In this document: piece by piece, positions 10,249-22,430 of the stretch
How the letters are laid out: every line of letters starts with the position of its first letter
Position numbering within the stretch: position 1 is the first letter of the stretch
Translations under genes and position numbers: made by a program
The notes under the pieces: generated by a model
What the model was told of the DNA's origin: nothing
Database searches by the model: none
What the model saw: only the letters and a program-made list of their open reading frames with translations
Assembly: GCA_003254885.1 (NCBI GenBank)
Contig: QANT01005958.1
Location: 1-33,462, forward strand
DNA length: 33,462 nucleotides
DNA from: Purshia tridentata
Lineage: Eukaryota > Streptophyta > Magnoliopsida > Rosales > Rosaceae
Reading direction: 5' to 3'

Positions 10249-11200
10249 GGGTGATTTATAAGACGGTCCAATTTTTTCTCCTCTCTTAGACTAATACATT
10301 AATACTTTTTTATTTTTAACTAAGGTCCAAAAATATTATCCAAATGTTTTTAATTTAAAAATATGTAATATTATCCTAAAATTAATAATAGGTAAATCTT
10401 AATATTATCCTAATATTATTATAATTGTATATTAATTTAATATTATAATATTATATTATATATCCTAATTATATATTAGATATTCTAATTAATATTGTAA
10501 TATTATATTAGATATTCTAATTAATATTATCATATTATCTTATAATTAATTATAAGATTTAACTATACCAAACGAACGATTGACTTTGGTTTATAAATAC
10601 ATTTCAATTGTACCAATTAATCAATCGGCTATGGTTTGTCGGCTTTTATGTTATGGTTTAGCTCCAAGATTTTGGGCTTTGCCCAAAATTCCAAAGATAA
10701 ACCCTAACATAATACCTTTATCAAACACATTCTATACCCTAGAAGGGGATGGGATGAAAAGATGGAATTTAGCCTCAAAACTCAGAAAATAAAGCAGGTC
10801 GAATATATATATACTAACCCAAATATTAGTACAATTGAAATGTACCTATATTTTATTTTTATTTTTTCTCTTACTTGTTTGATTATTTTTTATGGGTTAA
10901 TATATTTTTTATTATATAATATAAACAGATATTATCATTTATTATTTCAAATTAAAAAATATAAAACTAGATAATCTTGAATGTTTTAATTAAATATGTC
11001 TGAACAAATATTATCTTTTATTTTTTAAATTAATTCATATTAATTATCTTAATTTTAAGAGATAATTTGAGTCAAAATTTTAAAAAGTCTATTTTTTAGA
11101 CCTCAGTCTAAAAAATTAGATTTAAGTATTAATTTAAATTTCTATATGGTTTTAATCTAAATAACCTTTCAAAATTAGACCTATTTCTAATTATTCCTTA
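10249..11200. mobile_element. Non-autonomous TIR element, copy 2 (inverted relative to copy 1, far end missing)
   Basis: It begins GGGTGATTTATAAGACGG and runs collinear with the reverse complement of 1116 down to about 181. The end corresponding to 1-180 of copy 1 is absent, so no right TIR is seen and the right boundary is approximate. It sits inside intron 3 of PHO1 copy 2, at the point where that gene stops. It encodes no recognisable transposase. A stretch of about 65 codons (near 10583-10780) is open in both copies of the element (VPINQSA, LLCYGLA), but this may only reflect recent common origin. Confidence 0.7.
10647..10711. other. Conserved hairpin inside TIR element copy 2
   Basis: The left arm TATGTTATGGTTTAGCTCC and the right arm ending AAACCCTAACATA pair around GGGC-TTT-GCCC, with a few mismatches. 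It is the counterpart of the hairpin at 694-760. Confidence 0.6.
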
Positions 11201-11872
11201 TATGAAACGGATTGAACACAGTAGAAAATCACGATGGATTTAATTTAATTAGGTCGGGTTGGACCGAGTCAGGTTGAGTCGACTCGTTTGACACCTCTAT
11301 ACTAGTCTATTTAATAATCTCTTTATGCTCATGTAAATCTAAAACCCGCACTCATTCAAGCTCATCTCGTTTCTAATATATATCAGACTTATTCGTCTTT
11401 TAATTGTTTTTTATATTAAAACTTAACATTATTTGCAAACTCGATTCATTTATTTGAATTGTGCACATGAAAGGTTATTGAGTATAATTGATATACAATC
11501 ATATGATAACTTATTATTAAATAATATATTTATATTCGTAAAGTATAATACATTATATCGGTTATGCGTTATAATTAATAATTTCTAAATGTTGTCAGAC
11601 CGACCAATTTGGTGTTCACGCGGTAACGTAGGTTTGCCTTCGTATTTATAGTGTCGATCCGACTCACATGACAATTCTAATGCGACATGTCGTTATTTTG
11701 GCGGTATTACATCTTACAAGCTTAAAATTCCAAATCGAATTCGGATTCGAAAGTGAGGCAAATTTTCTTAGGGCTCCTTGCTTCTAAATCTCTCTCCAAA
11801 CACCGATTGAACCCAAATCCAAGACCTGAAGAACGCACACAATTTGTTAATCTTCTTCTCTGAGAGCAAGCT
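11201..11872. other. Intergenic; upstream region of the NOSIP/CSU1-like gene
   Basis: No gene was seen up to the start of the next gene. Positions 11255-11300 hold a GTTGGACCGAGTCAGGTTGA-type stretch followed by TTTGACACCTCT, which looks like old transposon-derived sequence. A possible TATA element, TATTTATA at 11643-11650, lies about 225 bp before the ATG of the following gene. Confidence 0.35.
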
Positions 11873-13919
11873 ATGCCGCAGAGGCACTCGAAGAACAACA
11901 ACGACCTTGCCTTCTTCACCTACGATGAGAAGAAGAAGCTAGGGTATGGAACACAGAAGGAGAGGCTGGGCAGGGACTCCATCAAGCCCTTCGACGCTTG
12001 TTGCCTTTGCTTGAAGCCCTTCATTGACCCCATGTGTTGCCAGAAAGGCCACGTCTTTTGTAAGGAATGCATTCTCGAGTGCTTGCTTTCTCAGAAGAAA
12101 GACATCCATAGGTACGTTTCACACAATTTTTTTGCTTATTATTGCCCAATTTAATCTTTGTTTGTTCTTTTTTCTGTGAATTTGACTTTGATGTATTGAA
12201 ATCTTGGGTTTTTCTGCTTAATTGGTTGTCCTGTGATAAAAAGCTTCATGTTTGTGGGAAACAAAGATTTGGGATTTTATTTTATATTTTCATTAAAAAC
12301 GGTCGTGCCAAACAGCTTAAGAATAGAGAGAGAGGGGTTTCAATAGACATGATTGTCCCTGTGTAGCCCAAAGCTTCCAACTTTGAGTGAAATATTCCGG
12401 TTTCGAGATTGAAATTGTCACAGTTGACTATAATACTTAAAACTCCTGCTTTGGTGAAAGTCTTGAACCAGTAACGAAGGTAAATAAAACAATTTAACCC
12501 AAGTGGGAAGTACTTAATTGACCCAATAAACCAACTTAAAGTCATAGATAACATATTTGAGCCCAGTAGATGGTATGTGAACCATTTTGGACTTGGGTTT
12601 TTAGGAATTATTGGTTTATTATTGAATCAAGTTCTCTTTTACTGGTATATATGGTTGGGTGAAATTCCCTGATCTCTTTGGTGCTCTTGGGATTCCTTGC
12701 AGCCTCCAGGGTCTTTTTTAGAAAGTGAACAATCAAATGGCTCACACTTATAAGGAAGCCAATTTTGTGGCCAACTTTCTGGCTAATATAGGTGCAGCAT
12801 GTTGGATTACATGTGTTCTCTACGGGTTTAATTGGCCCTTTTGGCAGGTTTGTGTGCTACTGTGCAGTTAGGGGAGTCTTTCCTTTGGCAGCATGGTATC
12901 CCTAAAAAGTCAAGAAAGTTTTAGAGTTACTACTTATCTGTCTTCTTAATTTCATTGTTGTACATTTAAGCGTGCTCAAAGGAAGCCAAACATTGTTGCT
13001 AGTGTTTGAAGTCTGGTGGGTCATGCTTATATTTTGGTTTATTCAAGGCAGGTTTCCTGTGGAAGCTGTGAGCTTGGCCGAGCTTGATGCCTTTGGTTGT
13101 ATTTTCCTTTGTTAGCACTTGAGTAAAATATTTCTAAGCTTTAATGTGTGTGTGTGTTTATGTGTTTGTGCGCACACATTATATATATATAAAATATCAT
13201 TTGTGTGATTTGCGCTCAAGAGGCTTTTTCTTCCACCCTGCAGAAGGCTAGCTGCACATGTTTCTCAGCAGAAGCAAGAGAAGGAAGAAGAAGAAGAAAA
13301 GTTAATGCAGCAGAAAGCTAGAGAGCTGGAAGCTTTTGATCAGCAAAATCATGGTGCAGTACCACAATACAATGATAGAAACCAGAGCCGAGATAAGAAT
13401 AGTTTCCATGGGGCAAACAGTGTGAAGGTCACTTCTTATGAAGAGGAGGCGCTTCGGACAATGAAAGCATTTTGGCTTCCTTCTGCTACACCAGAAGCTC
13501 CTGTTAAAGTAGATGCCCCTTCTACAAGCACGGTCTGTCCAGAAGGAAATGAGAAACTAAAGATGAAGTCACTTTTCCCTGTCTATTTCACAGAAGACAA
13601 TAGTGAGAAGAAGAAATCTTCGGGTCTTGATAAGACATTTATCTGTCCAAGCTGCAAGGTTACTTTGACCAACACACTGTCGCTTGTGGCTCTTAGCTCA
13701 TGTGGGCACATCTTTTGTAAGAAGTGTGCTGATAAGTTCATGGCTGTAGATAAGGTTTGTCTTGTTTGCAACAAAGCATGCAGAGAAAGGAATTTGGTGA
13801 AGTTGGAAAAGGGAGGGACAGGCTTTGCTGGCCATGGAGATCATCTTGAAGCAAGAGACTTCAAGCATTTGGGGAGTGGTTCGGGATTGGGGTTGGTGAG
13901 ACCCGCAGCGAAGACCTGA
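11873..13919 (+). CDS. NOSIP/CSU1-like U-box/RING E3 ubiquitin ligase
   Basis: Two exons, 11873-12111 and 13244-13919, joined across a 1132-bp GT-AG intron inside an arginine codon; 304 residues, the usual length for this family. The N-terminus MPQRHSKNNND and the first zinc-binding-like module (CCLCLKPF...GHVFCKECILECLL, about residues 43-72) are typical of nitric-oxide-synthase-interacting-protein homologues. A charged helical stretch (KQEKEEEEEKLMQQKARELEAF) follows exon joining. A second U-box/RING-like module (FICPSCKVTL...SSCGHIFCKKC...CLVCNKAC) spans about residues 212-258, then comes the conserved GGTGFAGHGD tail. In Arabidopsis the homologue CSU1 is an E3 ligase that acts on COP1/SPA in seedling light signalling; spliceosome association is known for animal NOSIP. 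Function here is inferred from family membership. Frame and splice sites are clean, so it looks functional. Confidence 0.92.
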
Positions 13920-14010
13920 GTGCCTCTGAGTTGTATCGTTTGGTGAGTTCATCCTCATGGTGTGCGCATTGGGGTTGCTAATGAATTTCTTTCTGGCATG
14001 TATTATTGAT

Positions 14011-14016
14011 AATAAA
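14011..14016 (+). terminator. AATAAA polyadenylation signal of the NOSIP/CSU1-like gene
   Basis: AATAAA about 92 bp after the stop codon, a normal distance for a plant near-upstream element. No transcript end is shown. Confidence 0.45.
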
Positions 14017-14780
14017 GTTGATAAATATAGTACAATTTAGGCTAAATGTATTTTAATCTCAATATTAATCATTTTGATTTTATTCATGAGAAATATCCTC
14101 ATAGGAAAGTGAACCAAGCCAAGGAGGCCCATCATCAACAACTTGCCAAACGAAAAAAACCATATTCCAGTTGCCAGTAGTGGAGAGACTGAATTGTGAA
14201 AGTGATCGGCATTGGCAACCATTTATCAATATAGTTCATTCACCATACTCTTGATATGGCTTTGAGGAACAATTAACTAATTAAGCATGGTTAATCCTAC
14301 CTTAATCTGGGAACACTTGGATAATAAACAATGGGCCCCACCTCTGCAAAATAAAACACAGCCCAAGCCCAGAAACCAATCTGGTAATCGGATGTTGACA
14401 TTTTGTTTGGCAAGCTTTCTCAATGGAGTCCCTTTTCTTATTATTCCTCAAAACTTTTTGCCCGTGGGGTGGTTGAGAAAATTGAGGCTCGAGAGATGGA
14501 GATAAAACCCTTTATTGGAATCCAGTGCCGCTTATGCTTATCCAAACAAAATCCACACCCATGAGCCACCACTTTGGGTCCCCAATATATGGCACACTAA
14601 TAATACAATCTATATTTTAATTAATCTAGATAAAAAATAGATTCTTGATTAGTATATTAATTAATATAAGGATTAAGCATGAAATAATGTAGAATACAGC
14701 TCAGGGTGTGCTGGGTGCTGTTTAGTGGCTATGACTGTGGTGCCACCTGAGGCTGAGGGCATATCATATTCCTTACCTCC
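14017..14780. other. Intergenic, no gene seen
   Basis: Mixed-composition sequence without a supportable reading frame, RNA or transposon end. Confidence 0.4.
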
Positions 14781-14877
14781 CTGTTCTTTTTTTTGCCCAC
14801 CATCATTATTCATTACTCATTCCTTATCCATCATCCAAATTACTGTTCTTTTTTTTGCCCACCATCATTATTCATTA
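14781..14877. repeat. 35-bp direct repeat, 62-bp period
   Basis: CTGTTC followed by eight T and GCCCACCATCATTATTCATTA occurs at 14781-14815 and again at 14843-14877 with no mismatch. The 27 bases between are a degenerate CAT/CAT-rich spacer, so this looks like a local slippage duplication. Confidence 0.85.
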
Positions 14878-14888
14878 GGGAAAAGATT

Positions 14889-14904
14889 TTGTGCCATGGC
14901 ACAA
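14889..14904. repeat. 16-bp perfect palindrome
   Basis: TTGTGCCATGGCACAA is perfectly self-complementary, and a half-site, TTGTGCCATA, follows at 14914. It might be a transposon end or a protein site, but no partner repeat was found downstream. Confidence 0.4.
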
Positions 14905-16140
14905 GTATTTTGTGCCATAATCCTATGTGGCAAAATAAAATACTATACATCATTATTTTATAATATTTTGTGATTATATACATCACCATCTATTTTTAAT
15001 ATAAAATTAATATCATATTTAGTGAAAGACCATCTTATCCAAGCCAAATTAAATGATCCTAATTAATTTATACTTAATTAAATAATACACATCATTCTTT
15101 TGTTTTTGTTTTTGCAATTATAGCATTTCCATAAGCATTGCTTGAGCCCTCTAGCTTTATCCAAACATATTTCTGCATACTTTCAATATGAAAGTCTAGC
15201 ATATATGTTGTATATCTTCTTGTGAAAAAAGAATCCTTAAAATGTAATGTGAAAAAGACAAACAAATTGCAAAAGTAATGAATTTCTTAATGAAAGAGGA
15301 AAATTATGAACGGCAAAGTCATTACAAATCAATAATCACTCATGTCCAATTGCTATACAAAGCAACTCATCTTAAAATTTTTTAAAGGCTTCGCCCATCC
15401 TTTAGCCCTACATAGTAAATCAAACCCATAGCACATTTTTTAACAAACCCACCCACCCCCCACCTTTGCTAGAATCTGATCTGACCATTATTTTATATTT
15501 TTTATACTCTTGTTCTTGAATTCCTATTGTGTTTTTAAGTGAATCTAGTTTAGTTTAACTTAGTTTTATATGTTTTTATAGGTTGAGGAGCAAAGAAAAG
15601 AAAACAAATAAAAAATGGACACTTTGATATTTTCGGAGTTAGGAATTTTTGAACAAATCAGCCTTCTTCTCTTATTAAACTGCACCTCCTCGGAGAAAAT
15701 AGGATTAAGCCTTATATTGCTGAAAAGATACGGATGTCAGCTTCTTGTAGAATTTTACGGATCATGATTTTCATTTTTCTAGGAAAAGTTATGGTTATTT
15801 AAGTACATATAGGTCAAGAAGCTAGTTTGTGCACAAATTATCAAAGTTATATGTTATATGCATATCAAAATACATTTGCATACAATGAAATGAGTATTCT
15901 ATTAAATAAATTTTCTAAATATAATCAATCACAAGCTGTTGATCGATGAGTCTCACATTATAGGCTTTACTCCAACTAAATGTCCACAAGTGTTCAATAT
16001 CAACGAACAAAGTGAATGTCTAGTGATGTTCAAAATTTCTTTTAAGTTCAAGTCGTGTTTATTTTTTATTTTTGTTAGATCTAAATGAGGAATTTAATTT
16101 CTTGAGTTAGATTAAAAAAACCTCATAGGTACAACAACCC
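14905..16140. other. Intergenic AT-rich sequence, no gene seen
   Basis: No open frame with recognisable content. Around 15570-15790 base composition rises (GAGGAGCAAAGAAAAG, CACCTCCTCGGAG), which could be a decayed LTR fragment, but no ends or target duplications could be fixed. Confidence 0.35.
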
Positions 16141-16410
16141 TTTTTCATATACTATATTACATTCACTTTGTATACTTTTAGGATATCGAACATAACCTAA
16201 ATCCTAAAATAAATAATTGGATTAAGTGTTTTTTATTTCTCTAAAATTGGGGAATTTTTTATTTATAAGAAACTACTTTTTCATATACTATATTACATTC
16301 ACTTTGTATACTTTTAGGATATCGAACATAACCTAAATCCTAAAATAAATAATTGGATTAAGTGTTTTTTATTTCTCTAAAATTGGGGAATTTTTTATTT
16401 ATAAGAAACT
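16141..16410. repeat. 136-bp tandem duplication
   Basis: Positions 16141-16276 and 16277-16410 are almost base-for-base the same, starting TTTTTCATATACTATATT and ending TTATTTATAAGAAACT. The near-identity marks a recent tandem duplication. No coding content. Confidence 0.93.
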
Positions 16411-18455
16411 GAATGTTTAGAGGTTTATAATTTTGTCATGAAATCTTTTTAAAATCTTTTTCCTTTTGTGATTTGATTTATGTTTTACAGAATTTTAAAT
16501 GAGGTTATATTAGTATTTTAAAATGCTTATGTGAAAAATATATTATTAGATATATTAAATAATTTAATTGACATGAAAATTCCATGTTATTATGGCACTC
16601 TAGCATTGCCCATATATATATAGTTATACACACATGTCAAGTACTTACTGATGATTATAGTTTTTTTCCTGCTAATTTAAGTGTTGCATGCGTTGATTAT
16701 AAAGCCTGCTCACCTCAATTCATTGAAATAGATGATCGAATTGAACAGAAACCAAAACTTTCGAGTCCATCAATGGCTATACTAGTGTTAGATCTAATAA
16801 ATGAATGGGAATTCATTGTCTATTTTACTGATCACATGTTGATAACTTGATTTCTAAAGCAACTACGTACGTTTGATCAGATCTGGTGGATGCGGTCATA
16901 TTCATGTAATATATGGTCTAATTATTTTTCTCATTGAAATGTCAAACCATATCTATATATCTACAAATTCTCTATGCATAACGTTCGTTCAACGAATATA
17001 GGTATTTCTATGACATTATGTCATTTTTTATTATATTTTATAGCTAGGATTCAACATGTATGTATATGGTGATCTATATTTTAAAGTATAGAATTAATTA
17101 TTGTACCATCCAAAACTTGAAAGTTAAAACATAAATTTTAACCGAACAACGAGAATTCAAAATCATGCATGAGAATTAAAACCAAATAATAGGTTTAGAT
17201 TAATGATATATTTATATCCTAAATAATTAAGTGTAAACTATTCTTAAGCCATAACTAACCTCTTTATTTAGTCTGAAGCCATCGCTTTTACTATTATTAG
17301 TTTCAAGCTATTATTTTTTTATTTTTTTATTTTAAAGCCATTATTCTTTAATTTTTGAAAATAATTATTACAATTAATTAAAAGGTAATATATAATGAGA
17401 GCAAATTTTGTGCAACTGCCATATGGCTTAGAAATTAACAATAGTTTATACTTTTTACAGTAAATACAATTTAAAATTAAAAAAGAAAAACTAATATCTA
17501 TAGTAAAGTGTAACTCTTTTATTTCTAAAATGTAATTCTTATTGAGTTAAGATTTAGTTTAGTTTTTGTTGAGTTACATTTTAGTTTAATTTTTTTGTTC
17601 TAACGTCATATGTTAAGAGTTATACTTTATAATTTCATAAAATTACACTTTACTTTCTTTTTTTTAAAGAATTTTTTATTTTTTTAGCTAATTTTTTTTT
17701 GTGCTTAAAAATGTATTTTGTGGCTTATTACTAAAGAATTATATTTGTTGTAGCTTAAAAATAAATTTATTTAAAATTTGAGTTTATGACTAAAAAATAT
17801 AATAAGTTACGGCTTATTAATAAAATACTCAATAATTAAATCATACCAAATTTAATATCAAATGTTTAAAAAAGCCATAAAACATATGCGTTCGTGTTTT
17901 TACCTAATTGATAGATGTCCAGCAGAAAAAGTTTATTTAAATATAGCATCCTAGCTATAGCTAGCTAGGTATTAATTTGTACAAATTAAGCAATCTAGCC
18001 TGATACGCCTATTCCATCCATCTTGAATGGCTGACATTTGAGCTCACTAGTTATATATGCCATAAAGCCTGCCCATCGTATTTCATAATTGCAACTTGCA
18101 CATATATAATATTAATTAGTTGGCTCATAATGTAATTGATCGATCAACATAATTATAATATTGTTGAAAAGTCAAAAATTTGTTGCTCGAATGAAATAAA
18201 TAAGGCAGGCTACCAGGGAACGAGAAGAAATACTTTATAACATTAATCGCACATATTAATTCATGTTAATGATTTGGTACGTTTCATAGTGAAATTCTTG
18301 ATTAATTCTGGAAGCAAATGACGAACTAGCTAGCTATAGCTTAGCCTTATAATAATTAGCTAGAGTTAAAAAGCATATATATAATTTTATTTGTGGAATC
18401 TTTCATAGGATTTACTTCATATAGTATTTAAACAATCAGAACTATTTATTCTTTA
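16411..18455. other. Intergenic AT-rich sequence with a weak inverted repeat at 17502-17652
   Basis: No gene was recognised. Positions 17502-17520 (AGTAAAGTGTAACTCTTTT) recur inverted at the right end near 17640-17652, giving a MITE-like segment of about 150 bp with short arms. Confidence 0.35.
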
Positions 18456-18649
18456 GGTCTCTATTCAAAGATCATCTATACAAAAAAATTTAGCCAAACT
18501 AAAAATCATTTGTCTATACAACTTTGATCAAACAAATAAATGAACCAAATATTTTAAATCAAACCGTCTATTTATTTTATCAGAGTTAGATAAGCAAATG
18601 ATTTCTGATTTAACTAATTTTTTGTAATGATAATTTATGAATAGAGACC
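18456..18649. mobile_element. Tourist-like MITE upstream of the laccase gene
   Basis: A 194-bp segment with imperfect inverted arms of about 80 bp. The ends read GGTCTCTATTCA and TGAATAGAGACC, and both arms carry AATCATTTG in mirrored positions. It is flanked by TTA (18453-18455) and CTA (18650-18652), close to the 3-bp TWA target preference of PIF/Harbinger MITEs. It ends about 90 bp upstream of the putative TATA box of the laccase gene. Confidence 0.65.
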
Positions 18650-18737
18650 CTAGACAGTTCGGATTATTAAAAACTATATGGAGTTGGGTCATTCACCTCA
18701 GCCCATAAATAAGCTTAAATGTAGAATCTTACACTTT

Positions 18738-18746
18738 TATATATAT
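18738..18746 (+). promoter_or_regulatory. Putative TATA box of the laccase gene
   Basis: TATATATAT about 220 bp before the laccase ATG. It is the best-placed TATA-like element, but AT-rich surroundings make chance occurrence easy. Confidence 0.35.
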
Positions 18747-18965
18747 ATCCAGAGTCTTCTGTATGAAACTATGAAAGGTTCCATGCACCAAACTTAAACA
18801 GAGAAGAAAGTGCGTTTCAGAAGCATCCGTGGCATATATGTATGCATAGCTCCCTCATGAACTGGTCATTGAAAGTATGATTAGCTAGCTAGCTAGCTAG
18901 TGATATATAGAAAAAATTAAGACAAAGTACTGTTGAATATCATATCAGTACCAGCTAATAAAAGA

Positions 18966-21693
18966 ATGTTTACCATGAAGATATTTAGCTTGCACCAGCT
19001 TTTAGGCTTAATGTTATTGTGTGTTGGCATCCTCCATTGCCAAGCTTGGCCTGCTAGTTACACTTTTGTGGTAAGTTTACCGTTATATGACCTTACTAAC
19101 TGAAATTATTGATTAATTAACTCCTCTTAATTTGTAGCATGAAATTATATATGTCCTGTTTAAAATATTATGCCATGGAACTTTGGCTAGCTCTGATTCT
19201 GAACCCAAAAAAGTCAACAAAAATTATTGATGATTAGTAGCAGTGTAAGGAGTTGAATTAATATACATTTGAATCCCCGCCACACACGCACACATATATA
19301 AGCTGGCTGATCATTTCCTATATGAGGGTTGTTAGGAGGATTCTTGATCATGATCATCATTCAAGTATACTATATATATGTGTGTGTGTGTGTGTTTTCA
19401 CGTATAATTTGTATGAATTGCACGCATGAAGTTGTGTTTCGATGTACATGTTTCATTATGATCGAGTCGATTAATTCGTATATTTTGTAGGTGGAAGAAA
19501 CTCCATACAGAAGACTCTGTAGCACAAAGAACATCTTGACAGTAAATGGCCAGTTTCCTGGACCAACATTGTATGTTCACACAGGAGATACCATCATGGT
19601 CGATGTTTATAACAAGGCCGATCGTAACATTACTATCCATTGGTAATTGATTAACGCTAATATTGCTTAAAAATTCAAACTTTCTAATTAATTAATTAAT
19701 TAATTGCAAATTCTATGTAGTTATATATAATTATTAACTTAGAAAAAAACTTACCTATTATGGATGTATACACCCACTCTATCTATCTCTCACGTTACAT
19801 ACTAAGTTACGTGATGAAAAAGATAAACATAATAAATGTATATGTACCTGTTACATGAAAATTATACACTCATTAACTTATTGTCATATCTCTCTGCTTT
19901 TGCTTCATTTCAGGCATGGAGTTAAGCAACCAAGGAATCCATGGTCCGACGGTCCTGAGTACATCACGCAGTGCCCAATACAACCAGGAGCTAGGTTTAC
20001 CCAAACCATCATATTTTCCACAGAGGAAGGGACCCTTTGGTGGCATGCTCACAGTGAATGGGATCGAGCCACCGTCCACGGTCCTATAATCATATACCCC
20101 AAAAAGGGAACCAAGAATTACCCCTTTCCTAAGCCTCATGCAGAAATTCCAATCATATTGGGTACCAAACAAGTCTTGATCTTGATCTTAATCACTGGCT
20201 AATTAAAGATGATTGATTCTGCAGAGTTAATTAGGAGATAATATTAATGTTCAACAAATAATTGATTTGCAGGAGAGTGGTGGAAGGAAGATATAGGAAA
20301 GCTTTATAATGAAACTCTTCAATCGGGAGGGGACGCCAATATTTCGGATGCTTATCTCATTAACGGTCAACCTGGCGATCTTTATCCATGCTCAAAAGCA
20401 GGTCAACACCAATCTCAATTAATTACCTTGAGGAAAATGAGACGATTAATTTAGCTGTTGGCAAATTGTCAGAGAAAATGACTATTTATTCTCACAATAT
20501 TAATGGGTCTATTTGGTTTTGTTACGTACTTTGCAGAAACATTCAAGCTGGAAGTTGATTATGGCAAAACCTACCTACTAAGGCTAATCAATTCAGCTGT
20601 GCAAGAGATGCTCTTTTTCTCCATTGCCAATCATAAAGTCACCGTTGTAGGGTCAGACGCTAGCTACATCAAGCCATTTACAACAGGTAATGTGACAATA
20701 TCACCTGGCCAAACCATTGACCTATTGTTAAAAGCTGATCAAAGGCCTAACCACTACTACATCGCTTCTAAAGCATACGTTGCTGGCGTTGGGATTGCTT
20801 ATGATAACACAACCACCACAGCCATACTACAATACAGTGGAAACTACACCCCATCTTCATCTCCTTCCTTACCTAACCTTCCTTCCCATAACGACACCAA
20901 TTCTTCGGTCCATTTTACTGGTAATCTTAAAAGCTTAGCTGATAAAAACCACCCCATTCACGTGCCAAAGAAGATATCAACTCACTTGTTTTACACAATT
21001 TCGATCAACACAATACCGTGTCCAAATAATTCATGTGCAGGGCCCAATGGCACTCGTCTGGCCGCTAGTGTAAACAACATTAGCTTCGTAAACCCCACAG
21101 TTGACATATTGCAAGCTTACTATTACCATGTCAATGGGGCATTTGGGACTCGGTTTCCGAACTTTCCACCCTTGCTGTTTAATTTTACAGCACAGGACTT
21201 GCCGTTGTACTTACAGACTCCGAAACGTGGGACGGAGGTGAAGGTACTGAACTATAACTCCACCGTGGAGCTTGTGTTTCAGGGGACAAATTTGGTGGCA
21301 GGGGTTGACCATCCAATGCATTTGCATGGATTTAGTTTCTATGTTGTGGGGTGGGGGCTTGGAAATTTTGACAAGGATAAGGATCCGTTGGCATATAATC
21401 TTGTTGATCCTCCTCTTCAGAACACTATTGCTGTCCCCATAAATGGCTGGACTGCCATTAGATTCAAGGCAGACAATCCTGGTAAGTTAATTATAACTTC
21501 TTCATAATTAATTAATAAAGTTACAATGAATAACAGTTAATTATTATTTTTAATGAGTATAGGAGTTTGGTTTATGCACTGCCATTTGGATCGGCATATG
21601 TCATGGGGCATGGATGTGACGTTCATAGTGAAAAATGGAAAGGATCCAGGAGCTCATGTCTTACCTCCACCAACCAATATGCCACCTTGCTGA
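18966..21693 (+). CDS. Laccase (secreted multicopper oxidase)
   Basis: Six exons in consistent phase: 18966-19070, 19491-19642, 19914-20161, 20273-20401, 20537-21481, 21563-21693; 569 residues, normal for plant laccases. Residues 1 to about 28 form a hydrophobic signal peptide ending near HCQA, so the enzyme should enter the secretory pathway and act in the apoplast. All four copper motifs are present: HWHG (residues 85-88), WWHAHSEW (128-135), HPMHLHGF, and [12 protein letters not shown] (532-543) with the type 1 copper cysteine at 533 and methionine 543 at the axial position. Many N-glycosylation sequons (for example NIT, NTT, NYT, NSS, NGT) suit a secreted protein. Known role of the family: oxidation of monolignols or flavonoids with reduction of oxygen to water. 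The sequence resembles the LAC14/LAC15 group ([16 protein letters not shown]), where LAC15/TT10 oxidises seed-coat flavonoids, but that assignment is tentative. The first ATG is used; a second in-frame ATG three codons later would also leave a signal peptide. Confidence 0.93.
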
Positions 21694-21726
21694 ATCTAGC
21701 GGTGGCTGTAATTGTATGCTCCACGG

Positions 21727-21732
21727 AATAAA
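21727..21732 (+). terminator. AATAAA polyadenylation signal of the laccase gene
   Basis: AATAAA 34 bp after the stop codon. Plausible by position only. Confidence 0.4.
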
Positions 21733-22213
21733 TTGTGGTAGTCTTTGGACTGATCCGCTGTATATACATTTCATAATATTGAGCTTCATTAATTATATGT
21801 TCCAAGAAATAAGATTATCATTCGCTAGACTTGAAATTGTTTGAAATATAATTATTTGTAAAGATTGCCTTAGTATTACTTGATTTGCCCCAAGGGGTTA
21901 TCAACACACTTCAGAGTTGGTCCAAGAAAAGAAAAAAGATGCGATAATAATGGATATTATTGAAAACAACCCCTAATCTTACAAGCAAACATATGAAAAA
22001 GAAGAAAAAAATCGATAATTCCGCTCCTGAAGTGGGTGGACAATGGACGCTTGGATTTTCTAGTCATGCTTCTGTGTGTAACGGAGCATGCCTTTGAAAG
22101 GCCTTCCATACTCCACATTGTAATTCGATGATCAAAGTCGTCTATTTTTTAAGTCTTTAATTCTACAAGATCATCCTTAAAAAATGTTACAATTATCAAA
22201 TAACATCAGTCAT

Positions 22214-22430
22214 TCTTGAAAAACAGAGCTTAAGACAAAACAATGAAGAATTGGCCAATGATTTTCTAATATCATTTAACGATGATGGAACAAAATATAT
22301 ACACAAGTACAGTAATAAATCAAGCCTATTTCTAAGCCATAGATGTCGTGATCCACCTTTGGTGGGATCTAACTTAGACTAATTTGGGAAGGTGAATATA
22401 TACAATAATTACAACAATATTTTCTTAATA
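22214..22430 (-). mobile_element. Copia LTR (217 bp) with GTCAT target duplication
   Basis: Comparison with the empty site near 28893-28897 defines the insertion directly. GTCAT flanks it at 22209-22213 and 22431-22435, and the empty site has one GTCAT. The first 71 bases equal 28674-28744, the LTR end next to the primer-binding site of the copia element, and the position where the match with that element starts fixes this end. On the minus strand the LTR runs from TATTAAGAAAAT to TTTTTCAAGA, so its ends are not the usual TG...CA. It is either a solo LTR or two collapsed LTRs of a full-length element. Confidence 0.8.

Noticed and set aside
13141..13190. TG/TA run in the NOSIP/CSU1-like intron as a regulatory element
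   Set aside because: A simple dinucleotide repeat in an intron, with nothing to support a role.
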